Below, piece by piece: positions 18,223 to 25,856 of a DNA stretch of 64,000 bases. Under the pieces are notes generated by a model. The model saw only the letters and a program-made list of their open reading frames with translations, had not been told where the DNA came from and did not search any database. The translations under genes were made by a program, and so were the position numbers. Every line of letters starts with the position of its first letter. Position 1 is the stretch's first letter. Source of the stretch: Paraburkholderia sp. ZP32-5 (GTDB lineage Bacteria; Pseudomonadota; Gammaproteobacteria; Burkholderiales; Burkholderiaceae); NCBI RefSeq assembly GCF_021390495.1, contig NZ_JAJEJP010000002.1, positions 186,001 to 250,000 on the forward strand. Reading direction: 5' to 3'.

Positions 18223-18996
18223 ATGAAAGTAGCGGATGCAGTGATACGGGACCTCGTGATGGCCAATCACATCCTGGCCAACGAGAACATCGTCGATGCA
18301 TATGGTCACGTCAGCGTTCGTCATCCGGATGATCCGCAGCGCTTCCTGCTCTCGTGCTCGCGCAGTCCCGAATTCGTGGAAGCCGACGACATTCTCGAAT
18401 TCGGACTCGACGGAGAGCCGATCGTCGCCGGCGGCAAGAAGCCGTATCTCGAACGGTTCATTCACGCAGGCGTCTATGCCGCGCGGCCCGACGTGAATGC
18501 GGTCATTCACAGTCATGCCGCGGAAGTACTGCCTTTCACGATCAGTTCCCGGCCGCTGCAGCCGGTGCTCAACACCGCGTCCGGAATCGGCGAAAACGTG
18601 CCGGTGTGGGACATTCGCGATAACTTCGGCGATACCAACATCCTCGTCGAAAGCATCGAGCAGGCCGGCGACCTTGCGCAAACGCTGGCCGGCAATAGCG
18701 TCACGCTGATGCGCGGGCACGGATTCACGGCGGTCGGGCGCACGCTGGTCGAAGTGGTGAAGCTCGCCATCTATCTGCCGCTCAACGCCCGAGTGATGCA
18801 GGCAGCCCTCGCGCTCGGCGGCGACATCAAGCCGTTGTCGGCGGGAGAAATTGCGATTCGACACCAGACGCCGATCGACTCGCCGGCTTACACCCGCGCG
18901 TGGGAATACTGGACCAATCGCGTCAAATACGCCCGAGCGGGAGGCTGCGACTGCTGCGGTGACAATCGGGATGCACACGGCAAGCAGGGAAGCTAA
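18223..18996 (+). CDS. Class II aldolase/adducin family protein
   Basis: 257 aa from ATG 18223 with TGGAGG 6 bp upstream; the open frame upstream runs through the promoter and is not coding. Zinc ligands of the fold are visible in HSHAAEV and GHGFTAV. Members are metal-dependent aldolases or decarboxylases acting on hydroxy-oxo acids. The extreme C-terminus is Cys-rich (GGCDCCGD), unusual for the family. Followed after 3 bp by dienelactone hydrolase, so the two act in lower-pathway breakdown of a ring-cleavage product. Substrate not deducible. Confidence 0.88.
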   Translation: MKVADAVIRDLVMANHILANENIVDAYGHVSVRHPDDPQRFLLSCSRSPEFVEADDILEFGLDGEPIVAGGKKPYLERFIHAGVYAARPDVNAVIHSHAAEVLPFTISSRPLQPVLNTASGIGENVPVWDIRDNFGDTNILVESIEQAGDLAQTLAGNSVTLMRGHGFTAVGRTLVEVVKLAIYLPLNARVMQAALALGGDIKPLSAGEIAIRHQTPIDSPAYTRAWEYWTNRVKYARAGGCDCCGDNRDAHGKQGS

Positions 18997-18999
18997 GCG

Positions 19000-19719
19000 A
19001 TGCACAAAGACTGGATCGAACTGCCGAAGTCCGGCGACTTCGGCATGGATGCTTACCGCGTCGCGCCGGCCGGTGATGCGGCGCGGCCGACGGTCATCGT
19101 TCTGCACGAAATTTTCGGCGTGAATGAGTCGATGCGCGACGTTGCGCAGATGCTCGCAGACGAAGGTTTCGAAGTACTGGTTCCCGATTTGTTCTGGCGT
19201 GACGCGCCGCGTATTTCGCTCGGTTACGTCGAGCCGGACCGGACCAGGGCCGGCGAGCTGCTGCGCAATTTCGACACCGATCTCGGGCTGGCCGATATCG
19301 GCCAGCTTGTCGAATGGCTGAAGCAACGGCACGGTGCCGCGCATCCTGTTGCAGCGATCGGCTTTTGCATCGGCGGGAAACTCGCGACCCTGCTGGGAGC
19401 GCGCGGAGTGATCGATGCGGGTGTGTCGTTTTACGGCATCCAGCTGAACGATTACGTCGACGAAATCGCCAACGCGAAGTCGCCTGTGCTGCTTCATTTC
19501 GGCGGCGAGGATGCGCAGATTCCGCTTGAACTCGTCAATCGGATCGAAGCGGCGTCAGAGCCGAATCGGCGGGTCGACGTTCGTGTGTATCCGGACGCCA
19601 AACACGGTTTCTTCAACCCGACTCGCGCCGAGCGCCATCACGCGCAAGCGGCGTCGCAGGCGGGCAGCAGCACACTAAAGCTGCTGCGCGAAGTGCTGGA
19701 TCTGCCTGCGGCATCGTGA
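19000..19719 (+). CDS. Dienelactone hydrolase family protein
   Basis: 239 aa alpha/beta hydrolase with the cysteine nucleophile of dienelactone hydrolases: C123 in GFCIGG, D171 in GGEDAQIP, H202 in DAKHGFF, and the activating glutamate E37 in HEIFG. It would open a lactone ring formed from a ring-cleavage product. Co-transcribed with the aldolase (3-bp gap). A strong bidirectional hairpin follows at 19747-19778. Confidence 0.92.
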   Translation: MHKDWIELPKSGDFGMDAYRVAPAGDAARPTVIVLHEIFGVNESMRDVAQMLADEGFEVLVPDLFWRDAPRISLGYVEPDRTRAGELLRNFDTDLGLADIGQLVEWLKQRHGAAHPVAAIGFCIGGKLATLLGARGVIDAGVSFYGIQLNDYVDEIANAKSPVLLHFGGEDAQIPLELVNRIEAASEPNRRVDVRVYPDAKHGFFNPTRAERHHAQAASQAGSSTLKLLREVLDLPAAS

Positions 19720-19746
19720 TCGTCCGACGTTGTTGTGATGACGTAA

Positions 19747-19778
19747 AAAGGGCGGCTTACTAAATGAAGCCGCCCTTT
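19747..19778. terminator. Bidirectional rho-independent-type terminator
   Basis: Perfect 12-bp stem AAAGGGCGGCTT / AAGCCGCCCTTT with an 8-nt loop. A-rich and T-rich flanks make it usable by both the dienelactone hydrolase transcript (+) and the FAD-subunit transcript (-), whose genes converge here. Confidence 0.85.
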
Positions 19779-19813
19779 AACGTCTAACGCGCGTTATCGA
19801 ACGCAGAACAAGC

Positions 19814-20611
19814 TCAAGCGTTAGCGATATCGACCGCGCGTTTCGCCATCACGCCGACGAGGTGTGCGCGGTAGGCGGCGCCTGCATGCATGTCATCGTT
19901 CATGAGATCGGCCGGTGTGTCGACACCGTCGAGCGCCGACGCGCTGAACGAACCGGCGAGTGCTTCTTCGAACGCGAGATGGCGGAATACGCCGTCCTGG
20001 CCCGCGCCCGTCACGGCAACGCGTACGCCCGTCGCGCTCTTTGCGACGAAGACTCCGACCATTGCATAGCGTGACGCCGGGTTTGGAAACTTCACATACG
20101 CAGCGCGTTCGACGATGGGAAGCCGGATCTCGGTGATCAGCTCGCCTTGCTCGAGCGCGGTGGTGAACATCCCCTGAAAATAGTCGTCCGCGGCGATCTC
20201 GCGCCGATCCGTTCTGACGGTTGCGCCGAGCGCCAGCACGGCCGACGGATAACAGGCGGACGGGTCGTCATTCGCAAGCGAACCGCCGATGGTGCCGCGA
20301 TAGCGGACCTGCCGGTCGCCGATGTGGCCGGCGAGCCAGGCGAGTGCCGGAATGGCCTCGCGGACGATCGGCGAGGCCGCCACCACGCCATGCGGCGTCA
20401 TGCCGCCGATCACCAGCGTGTCGCCGTCGCGGCGAATATAGGACAGACCCAGACCGCTCAGGTCCACGACGACGGATGGCTGGCTGAACCGTTGCTTCAG
20501 CACCGGGATATAGGTCATGCCGCCAGCCAGCGCTTTGGCTGTGTCATCGTCCGAAAGCATCTTGACCGCCTCATCGAGTGCGGATGGCTTCACATATTCG
20601 AAATCGTACAT
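19814..20611 (-). CDS. FAD-binding (medium) subunit of molybdenum hydroxylase
   Basis: 265 aa. FAD_binding_5 features: [14 protein letters not shown] near residue 30 and the [16 protein letters not shown] loop around 107-121, followed by a CO-dehydrogenase flavoprotein C-terminal domain. It passes electrons from the 2Fe-2S subunit to the final acceptor. It lies 12 bp downstream of the 2Fe-2S gene in an operon under pC. The only FAD subunit in the window, so it may serve the large subunit at 14144-16534 and possibly the one at 1-2015. Confidence 0.93.
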   Translation of the reverse strand: MYDFEYVKPSALDEAVKMLSDDDTAKALAGGMTYIPVLKQRFSQPSVVVDLSGLGLSYIRRDGDTLVIGGMTPHGVVAASPIVREAIPALAWLAGHIGDRQVRYRGTIGGSLANDDPSACYPSAVLALGATVRTDRREIAADDYFQGMFTTALEQGELITEIRLPIVERAAYVKFPNPASRYAMVGVFVAKSATGVRVAVTGAGQDGVFRHLAFEEALAGSFSASALDGVDTPADLMNDDMHAGAAYRAHLVGVMAKRAVDIANA

Positions 20612-20623
20612 ATCCGCCTCGAG

Positions 20624-21118
20624 CTATTCGGCAGGGTGTGCCATGTCGGCATGCACGAGCGGCCAGGCCGCCTCGATCGCCTTGACGATGTTGTGATAGC
20701 CGGTACAGCGGCACAGGTTGCCCTCCATCGCATGGCGGATCTGCTCCGTCGTCAGGCCATCCGGATGAGTTTCGACCAGATTGATCGCGCTCATCATCAT
20801 GCCGGGGGTGCAGAACCCGCACTGCAACGCGTGATGTTGGCGAAACATTTCCTGCATCGGGTGCAGCGTGCCGTCGCGCGAGGTCAGCCCCTCGACGGTC
20901 CTGATCGTGGCGCCGTCGGCCTGAACGGCCAGGAACGTGCAGGACTTCACCGACTTGCCGTCGACCTCGACGGTGCAGCAGCCGCATTGGCTGGTGTCGC
21001 AACCGACGTGCGTGCCGGTCAGCCCCAACTGGTCGCGCAGCAGTTCGACCAGCAGTGTCCGGCCCTCCACCTCAACCGATGACGGGCGTCCATTCACCGT
21101 GATGGAAATTTGACGCAT
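20624..21118 (-). CDS. (2Fe-2S)-binding small subunit of molybdenum hydroxylase
   Basis: 164 aa. Cysteine ligands visible in [18 protein letters not shown] and CRCTGY, the two-cluster pattern of the family. GGAGG-like bases lie immediately before ATG 21118. First gene of the two-gene operon with the FAD subunit. Together with the large subunit at 14144-16534 it forms a plausible heterotrimer whose genes sit in two operons with matching operators. Confidence 0.94.
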   Translation of the reverse strand: MRQISITVNGRPSSVEVEGRTLLVELLRDQLGLTGTHVGCDTSQCGCCTVEVDGKSVKSCTFLAVQADGATIRTVEGLTSRDGTLHPMQEMFRQHHALQCGFCTPGMMMSAINLVETHPDGLTTEQIRHAMEGNLCRCTGYHNIVKAIEAAWPLVHADMAHPAE

Positions 21119-21187
21119 GTGCTCCTCCTATGTGCGACATGGCGGGACGGAGATCGAATTGCCCCGGGTCGCTTGATTTGCGAATTA

Positions 21188-21251
21188 ATTTGCAAAGCGG
21201 ATAACAAAACGCATAGCAAATAGTATCGATTGAGGAATGCATCGCTGTCAA
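21188..21251 (-). promoter_or_regulatory. Promoter pC with tandem 15-bp operators (drives 2Fe-2S/FAD subunit operon)
   Basis: Read on the minus strand: TTGACA (21251-21246), -10 TACTAT (21225-21220) and operator 1 beginning on its last two bases (21221-21207, ATTTGC-TAT-GCGTTT). Operator 2 (21202-21188, ATCCGC-TTT-GCAAAT) starts 19 bp later. The 20-bp spacer is long; GATACT two bases upstream would give 18. The bases around -10 and operator 1 are nearly identical to pB. Confidence 0.62.
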
Positions 21252-21300
21252 TGACGAGAACCCGACCGTCGACGCGCGAGCTCGAACTGCGCACGACAAG

Positions 21301-21358
21301 TTGACAACACCGTTTGTCGTCCATAAACTTGTTGCGAATCACTATTCGCATAGTGAAT
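21301..21358 (+). promoter_or_regulatory. Promoter pD with tandem 15-bp operators (drives monooxygenase-FAH hydrolase-CoxG operon)
   Basis: -35 TTGACA (21301-21306), 17-bp spacer, weak -10 TAAACT (21324-21329). Operator 1 at 21325-21339 (AAACTT-GTT-GCGAAT, right half perfect) and operator 2 at 21344-21358 (ATTCGC-ATA-GTGAAT), again 19 bp apart. Divergent from pC. Confidence 0.6.
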
Positions 21359-21505
21359 AAACGCGATATCGCGCAGCGTGATCGTCCATTGGTTCCTGCT
21401 CGATTTTCCGCGTGGTGGGTAAGGATTTCGAAGCGCATACCGCTTCGACCGGGCTTGTCGTGCAAAGCGGGAAGCCGATGCAATGCAACTACGAATCGAA
21501 CACAC

Positions 21506-23152
21506 ATGACAGTCAAATCGGACTTATTGGAATGCGAAGTTCTGGTCATCGGCGCCGGACCAGTCGGGCTCGCACTGGCAGGAGACCTCGGCTGGCGCGG
21601 TCGGAAATGCATCGTCGTCGATCGTGGCGATGGTTCGGTGTTTCAACCGAAGATGGATCTCGTCGGCATTCGCACGATGGAGTTTTGCCGCCGCTGGGGA
21701 ATCGTCGGCGACGTGGAGAACAGCCCCTACGATCGCGACTATCCGCAAGACAACGTGTACCTGACGACGCTGAACGGCTACGAGCTGGGTCGTCAGCCGA
21801 TGCCGTCGATGCGCGATGAGCTGCCGCCGCCCGAAAGTCCGCAGAAGCGCGAACGTTGTCCGCAGAACATGTTCGATCCGGTTCTGCGCAAGTTCGCGGA
21901 ATCGCAGTCGGGCGTCGAACTGTTGTACGGGCACGAGTATCTGTCCTTCAACGAGAGCGGCGACGGCGTGACGGCGAAAGTCGTACGGCAGTCGGATAAC
22001 CATGAGTTCGAAATCCGCGCGCGCTATCTGGTCGGCTGCGACGGAGGCCGAAGCGCGGTGCGCGCGCAACTAGGCATTGGCATGAAGGGGCGAGGCGTGC
22101 TGACTTACACGACCAATGTCATCTTCCGCTGCCCCGAATTCAACAGCCTGCACGACAAGGCGCCAGGCTACCGCTACATGTTCGTCGACGCCACCGGCGT
22201 GTGGGCGACCATCGTGGCGATCAACGGCAAGGATTGCTGGCGCATGTCGATCGTCGGCAATGCGGACGAGCGCAAGCGCTACACCAACGACGAACTCGCG
22301 GGCTTCGCGTGCCGCGCGCTCGGCCGCGAGTTCGAGCCGGAGATACTGAGCGTGCTGAACTGGACGCGCGAGGAACTGGTCGCGGAGCAGTACGGAAGTG
22401 GCTGCGTCTTCATCTGCGGCGATGCGTGTCATCTGACGTCGCCGACCGGCGGCCTCGGCATGAATACCGGTATTGGCGATGCGGTCGATCTGTCGTGGAA
22501 ACTCGATGCTGCGTTGCAGGGGTGGGGCGGTCCGGCGCTATTCGACGCATATGGAATCGAGCGCAAGCCGATCGCCGAACGCATCACGCGCTTCTCGACG
22601 GGCAACCTGGAAACGATGAAGCGGGTCAGCAACAGCCACCGGCTCGAAGAAGACAGCGAGAGCGGCGCGGCCGAGCGCAGCGAGGTCGGACATGCGCTCA
22701 GCGAAGGCCTCAAACGCGAGTGGCACTCGCTGAACATGCACCTCGGCAACCGCTATGTCGATTCGCCGGTGTGCGTTTATTCCGAGCGTGAAGACCGCGA
22801 GCAGATCGCCGCCGAATATGAAGACGGCGTCAATTACCGGCCGACCGCGCGTCCCGGCTGTCGCGCGCCTCATGCGTGGCTGGCCGACGGCCGCTCGACG
22901 CTCGATCTGTTCGGCCGGAGCTATGTGCTGCTGAGCTTTGGTCCCGACGACGACGTGTCCCGCTTTGCCGCCGCGGCGCGCGATGTGGGCGTGCCGCTGG
23001 TGCTTCATGCGATCGACGAACCGGCAGTGGCCGCTCTCTATGAAAAGCGTCACGTGCTCGTGCGTCCGGACGGACACGTCGCATGGCGCGGCGATGAAAT
23101 TCCCGTCGAGCCGATGGGGCTTCTGGCAACGATTTCTGGAAAAAAGGAATAA
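21506..23152 (+). CDS. FAD-dependent aromatic monooxygenase (MhpA/PHBH-like)
   Basis: 548 aa from ATG 21506; the open frame extends upstream through the promoter and is rejected. Class A flavoprotein hydroxylase with the Rossmann GAGPVGLALAGDL near residue 16, the DG motif LVGCDGGRSAVR, the GD motif VFICGDACHLTSPTGG, and a thioredoxin-like C-terminal domain. It would hydroxylate a phenolic ring using NAD(P)H and O2, preparing it for cleavage. Followed after 2 bp by an FAH-family hydrolase, a pairing typical of 3-hydroxyphenylpropionate- or gentisate-type routes. Confidence 0.92.
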   Translation: MTVKSDLLECEVLVIGAGPVGLALAGDLGWRGRKCIVVDRGDGSVFQPKMDLVGIRTMEFCRRWGIVGDVENSPYDRDYPQDNVYLTTLNGYELGRQPMPSMRDELPPPESPQKRERCPQNMFDPVLRKFAESQSGVELLYGHEYLSFNESGDGVTAKVVRQSDNHEFEIRARYLVGCDGGRSAVRAQLGIGMKGRGVLTYTTNVIFRCPEFNSLHDKAPGYRYMFVDATGVWATIVAINGKDCWRMSIVGNADERKRYTNDELAGFACRALGREFEPEILSVLNWTREELVAEQYGSGCVFICGDACHLTSPTGGLGMNTGIGDAVDLSWKLDAALQGWGGPALFDAYGIERKPIAERITRFSTGNLETMKRVSNSHRLEEDSESGAAERSEVGHALSEGLKREWHSLNMHLGNRYVDSPVCVYSEREDREQIAAEYEDGVNYRPTARPGCRAPHAWLADGRSTLDLFGRSYVLLSFGPDDDVSRFAAAARDVGVPLVLHAIDEPAVAALYEKRHVLVRPDGHVAWRGDEIPVEPMGLLATISGKKE

Positions 23153-23154
23153 CA

Positions 23155-23976
23155 ATGAAACTGTTCCGTTTCGACGATGGCCGGATTGGCATGCAAGCCG
23201 GCGACGAGAGCTTCGATATCACCGATGCGCTGGGTATCGATACAACGATGTGGCCGCCGGTGCAGATGGTGCAGGTCATACGCCAATTGAGCGAAGCGGC
23301 GCCGGCCGTGCTCGACCATCCGAAGACGCGCCGCATCGATCTGGCCGCGGTGCGTTTGCTGGTGCCGATCGAATGGCCGAACAAGCTGCTCGCGATGCCG
23401 GTCAACTACATGGCGCATGGCGCCGAAATGAACTCGCCCAACCGCGCCGATCTGAATGGCTTTTTCCTGAAGGCGAACTCGTCGCTGTCGGGGCCGAACG
23501 ATCCCGTCGTGCTGCCCGATCTGCCGGGTCGCGAAATCCATCACGAGTGCGAGCTCGGCATCGTGATCGGCAAGGGCGGCCGCAACATCAGCCGTGACGA
23601 TGCGTACAAGCATGTTTTCGGCTACGCGTGTCTGATCGACATGGTGGTGCGCGGCAAGGAAGAGCGTGTGATGCGTAAGTCGTACGACACGTTCTGCCCA
23701 TTCGGACCGTGGATCGTCAGCGCGGACGAAGTGCCCGATCCGGCCAACCTGCAAACCCGGCTGTGGATCAACGACGAACTGCGGCAGGACTCGAACACGA
23801 AGGATCTGATCGTCGATATCCCCGGCATGATCGAGCTGATCTCGCGCGTCGCTACGCTGCATCCGGGCGACATCATCGCGGCCGGCACGCCGGCGGGTGT
23901 CGGTCCTGTCAAGCGCGGCGATCGCATGCGCATTGCGATCGATCACGTCGGTGAAATGACGCTGGACGTGCGCTAA
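23155..23976 (+). CDS. Fumarylacetoacetate hydrolase (FAH) family protein
   Basis: 273 aa with an N-terminal small domain then the FAH beta-roll. Metal ligands are in HECELGIVIG (two acidic residues) and in the FGYACLIDM region; the family motif AAGTPAGVGP is present near the C-terminus. Members cleave C-C bonds of acylpyruvates such as fumarylpyruvate, or hydrate 2-hydroxy-dienoates. With a gentisate-dioxygenase-like cupin in the same regulon, fumaryl- or maleylpyruvate hydrolase is a reasonable guess. Preceded by AAAGGAATAA as ribosome-binding site. Confidence 0.9.
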   Translation: MKLFRFDDGRIGMQAGDESFDITDALGIDTTMWPPVQMVQVIRQLSEAAPAVLDHPKTRRIDLAAVRLLVPIEWPNKLLAMPVNYMAHGAEMNSPNRADLNGFFLKANSSLSGPNDPVVLPDLPGREIHHECELGIVIGKGGRNISRDDAYKHVFGYACLIDMVVRGKEERVMRKSYDTFCPFGPWIVSADEVPDPANLQTRLWINDELRQDSNTKDLIVDIPGMIELISRVATLHPGDIIAAGTPAGVGPVKRGDRMRIAIDHVGEMTLDVR

Positions 23977-24003
23977 ACAACCGTCGCAGAGCAGGAGCTC
24001 GAC

Positions 24004-24459
24004 ATGGATTTCAAAGGATCGGAGACGATCAAGGCGCCGCGCAGCCTCGTGTGGAAGTGTTTGAACGACCCGGAGGTGCTGAAGAATTGCGTGCCCGGCT
24101 GTCAATCGTTCACCGCGGATGGCGACGATGCGTTTCTCGCGACGGTTACGGTCTCGGTCGGGCCCGTCAAGGCCAACTTCAAGGGCACACTGACATTGTC
24201 CGATCGGGTCGAGCCGGAGGGATACCGGATCGTCGGCAAGGGCGAGGGAGGAATCGCCGGCTTCGGCAAGATGAACGCGGAGGTCGCGTTGGCGGACGCC
24301 GGCGAAGACACGGTGCTGTCGTATGTTGCGTACGCGGAGGTGGGCGGCAAGCTGGCGCAGATCGGCACGCGGCTTGTCTCTTCCGTCGCGAACAAACTGG
24401 CCGCCAGCTTTTTTCAGCGCTTCAACGATAACGTCAGCGCGCTTGCCGCACCACGGTAA
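24004..24459 (+). CDS. CoxG-like SRPBCC family protein, soluble
   Basis: 151 aa consisting only of the CoxG domain (MDFKGSETIKAPRSLVWKCL; VPGCQSF; GEGGIAGFGKMNAEV). About the length of the globular part of the paralogue at 9394-10107 but without linker or membrane helix. Probably assists a molybdenum hydroxylase of the regulon. Last gene of the pD operon; a 12-bp-stem hairpin follows at 24498-24530. Confidence 0.9.
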   Translation: MDFKGSETIKAPRSLVWKCLNDPEVLKNCVPGCQSFTADGDDAFLATVTVSVGPVKANFKGTLTLSDRVEPEGYRIVGKGEGGIAGFGKMNAEVALADAGEDTVLSYVAYAEVGGKLAQIGTRLVSSVANKLAASFFQRFNDNVSALAAPR

Positions 24460-24497
24460 CGCAGCGTGACGCCGCGGCGCGGCACAGCCGTATGGAG

Positions 24498-24530
24498 GCC
24501 ACGCTCGATCATATGGCTATCGAGCGTGGC
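24498..24530. terminator. Bidirectional hairpin terminator between coxG-like and iclR genes
   Basis: Perfect 12-bp stem GCCACGCTCGAT / ATCGAGCGTGGC with a 9-nt loop in the 80-bp gap between convergent genes. No marked T-tract. Confidence 0.7.
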
Positions 24531-24539
24531 ACCCGGCGC

Positions 24540-25364
24540 TTACTTCATCGCATCCAGCGCGGATGCGAATCGCGCCGCGAGCCGCTTCAACTCGTTGCCC
24601 ACCTTGACGAGGGTTTCGTCATCGAACACGAGGCTGATACCGCCCGCGCTGAGCGACAGCAGCACGTCGCCGTTCGACGACATCACCGGTACCGCGACGG
24701 CGTTGATCTGCGCGTGAAGCGATCCCTTGTTGACGATGTAGCCGGTGCGCTTGTACTGGGTGATCGATTGCTTGATCTTCGGCAGCAGCGTGGTCCACTG
24801 CTTCTTCTCGATTTCCTGAAGCTCCTTGAAGACTTTTTCGCGTTCGTCTTCGGGCAGTCCGGCAAGGTACGCCCAGCCGGTTGCCGACGACGACAGCGGC
24901 ACGCGCGAGCCCACTTCCAGATCGCGCAGGATGATCTGCGAACCCTGCATGCGCTGCATGTAGACCATGTAGTACCCGTCACGCATGCCGAGAGACACCG
25001 CGCACTGGTAGCGGCTCGCGAGCGCCTGCATGTCGTCTCGTGCCAACTCGGCGATCGGCAGGCTCGCGATCGCGCCCTGCCCGAGACCCAGCACCGAAAT
25101 CCCCGGGCGCAACCTGCCGCCGCGGTCGGTCTGCACCAGATAACCCTCCTGGATCAGCGTGTAGCAAAGCCGCCAGACGGTTGGCTGCGCAAGGCCGGTC
25201 ATCCGCGCGATATCGGCGGTGCCGAGCGCCGGCGTCGCGCGAGTGAAGCATCGCAGCACGTCGAGGCCTCTGGCCAGTGCGGTCACGAACTGACGGTCTC
25301 TGTCCGGGGCGTCATCGCCAGGCGTGCTAGTGGTCTTTTTTTTCGGTGTTTTTCGTTCGGTCAA
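24540..25364 (-). CDS. IclR family transcriptional regulator (candidate master of Region 2)
   Basis: 274 aa if started at TTG 25364, which has AGAGGA 8-9 bp upstream; the frame is open to a GTG at 25427 (295 aa), so the start is uncertain. A basic tail (TERKTPKKKT) precedes the winged helix-turn-helix (LGTADIARMTGLAQPTVWRL) and the IclR effector-binding domain (YQCAVSLGMRDGYYMVY to the C-terminus). IclR proteins bind short palindromes as dimers or tetramers in aromatic-acid catabolism. It is the only regulator gene in Region 2, surrounded by five promoters with tandem palindromes, and a sixth copy lies upstream of it (25577-25591). Confidence 0.9.
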   Translation of the reverse strand: MTERKTPKKKTTSTPGDDAPDRDRQFVTALARGLDVLRCFTRATPALGTADIARMTGLAQPTVWRLCYTLIQEGYLVQTDRGGRLRPGISVLGLGQGAIASLPIAELARDDMQALASRYQCAVSLGMRDGYYMVYMQRMQGSQIILRDLEVGSRVPLSSSATGWAYLAGLPEDEREKVFKELQEIEKKQWTTLLPKIKQSITQYKRTGYIVNKGSLHAQINAVAVPVMSSNGDVLLSLSAGGISLVFDDETLVKVGNELKRLAARFASALDAMK

Positions 25365-25576
25365 TTTAGCGATCCTCTGGTGTGCGAAAACGTGTCGACC
25401 GGCGGGCGCCGTCAGAGCGCGGAGCACGGCTTCATTGCAGTTACTGGTAGGCCTTTTTATTAGCCATACCGAACTATGAACCGCGGGTGCGAAGCCATGC
25501 GCAATGACGGCGTCCTCCTGCGGTCAGTCTGTGTCGCCGGCGGAGTCGGGGCGTGTTTTCACGGCGAGGATAGCGT

Positions 25577-25591
25577 ATTCGCAGAGTGAAT
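25577..25591. promoter_or_regulatory. Single copy of the regulon operator upstream of iclR
   Basis: ATTCGC-AGA-GTGAAT, matching the 15-bp consensus with one arm mismatch. Unlike the other sites it has no partner 19 bp away. It lies 150-213 bp before the possible iclR starts and could mediate autoregulation. Confidence 0.5.
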
Positions 25592-25693
25592 TGAAGGGCA
25601 TTCGATCTTTTAGTGCCGATAGCGAAGGCCTGCTTGCTTCGCGTGTCCGTGATCGACGCGTCAGTTGATGCATGGCGAATCCGCCAAAACAAA

Positions 25694-25753
25694 TTGACAC
25701 GTTAATTGAAAACTATATAATTTGCTGTACAGATTTCAATTTGCATAGCGAAT
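25694..25753 (+). promoter_or_regulatory. Promoter pE with tandem 15-bp operators (drives cupin dioxygenase operon)
   Basis: Consensus -35 TTGACA (25694-25699), 16-bp spacer, consensus -10 TATAAT (25716-25721). Operator 1 begins on the last two usable bases of the -10 (25720-25734, ATTTGC-TGT-ACAGAT). Operator 2 (25739-25753, ATTTGC-ATA-GCGAAT) matches the consensus fully and starts 19 bp later. The strongest promoter of the five, as expected if it needs a tight repressor. Confidence 0.75.
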
Positions 25754-25856
25754 TGACGGGGCAGAGCGATATGAAGTGATGCCGCCGGGAATCTCGCGCG
25801 GCACGATGGCCCCGCGCAACGTCCGTTTTTCGCTTTCCACCGAAAGGATGATGTCG

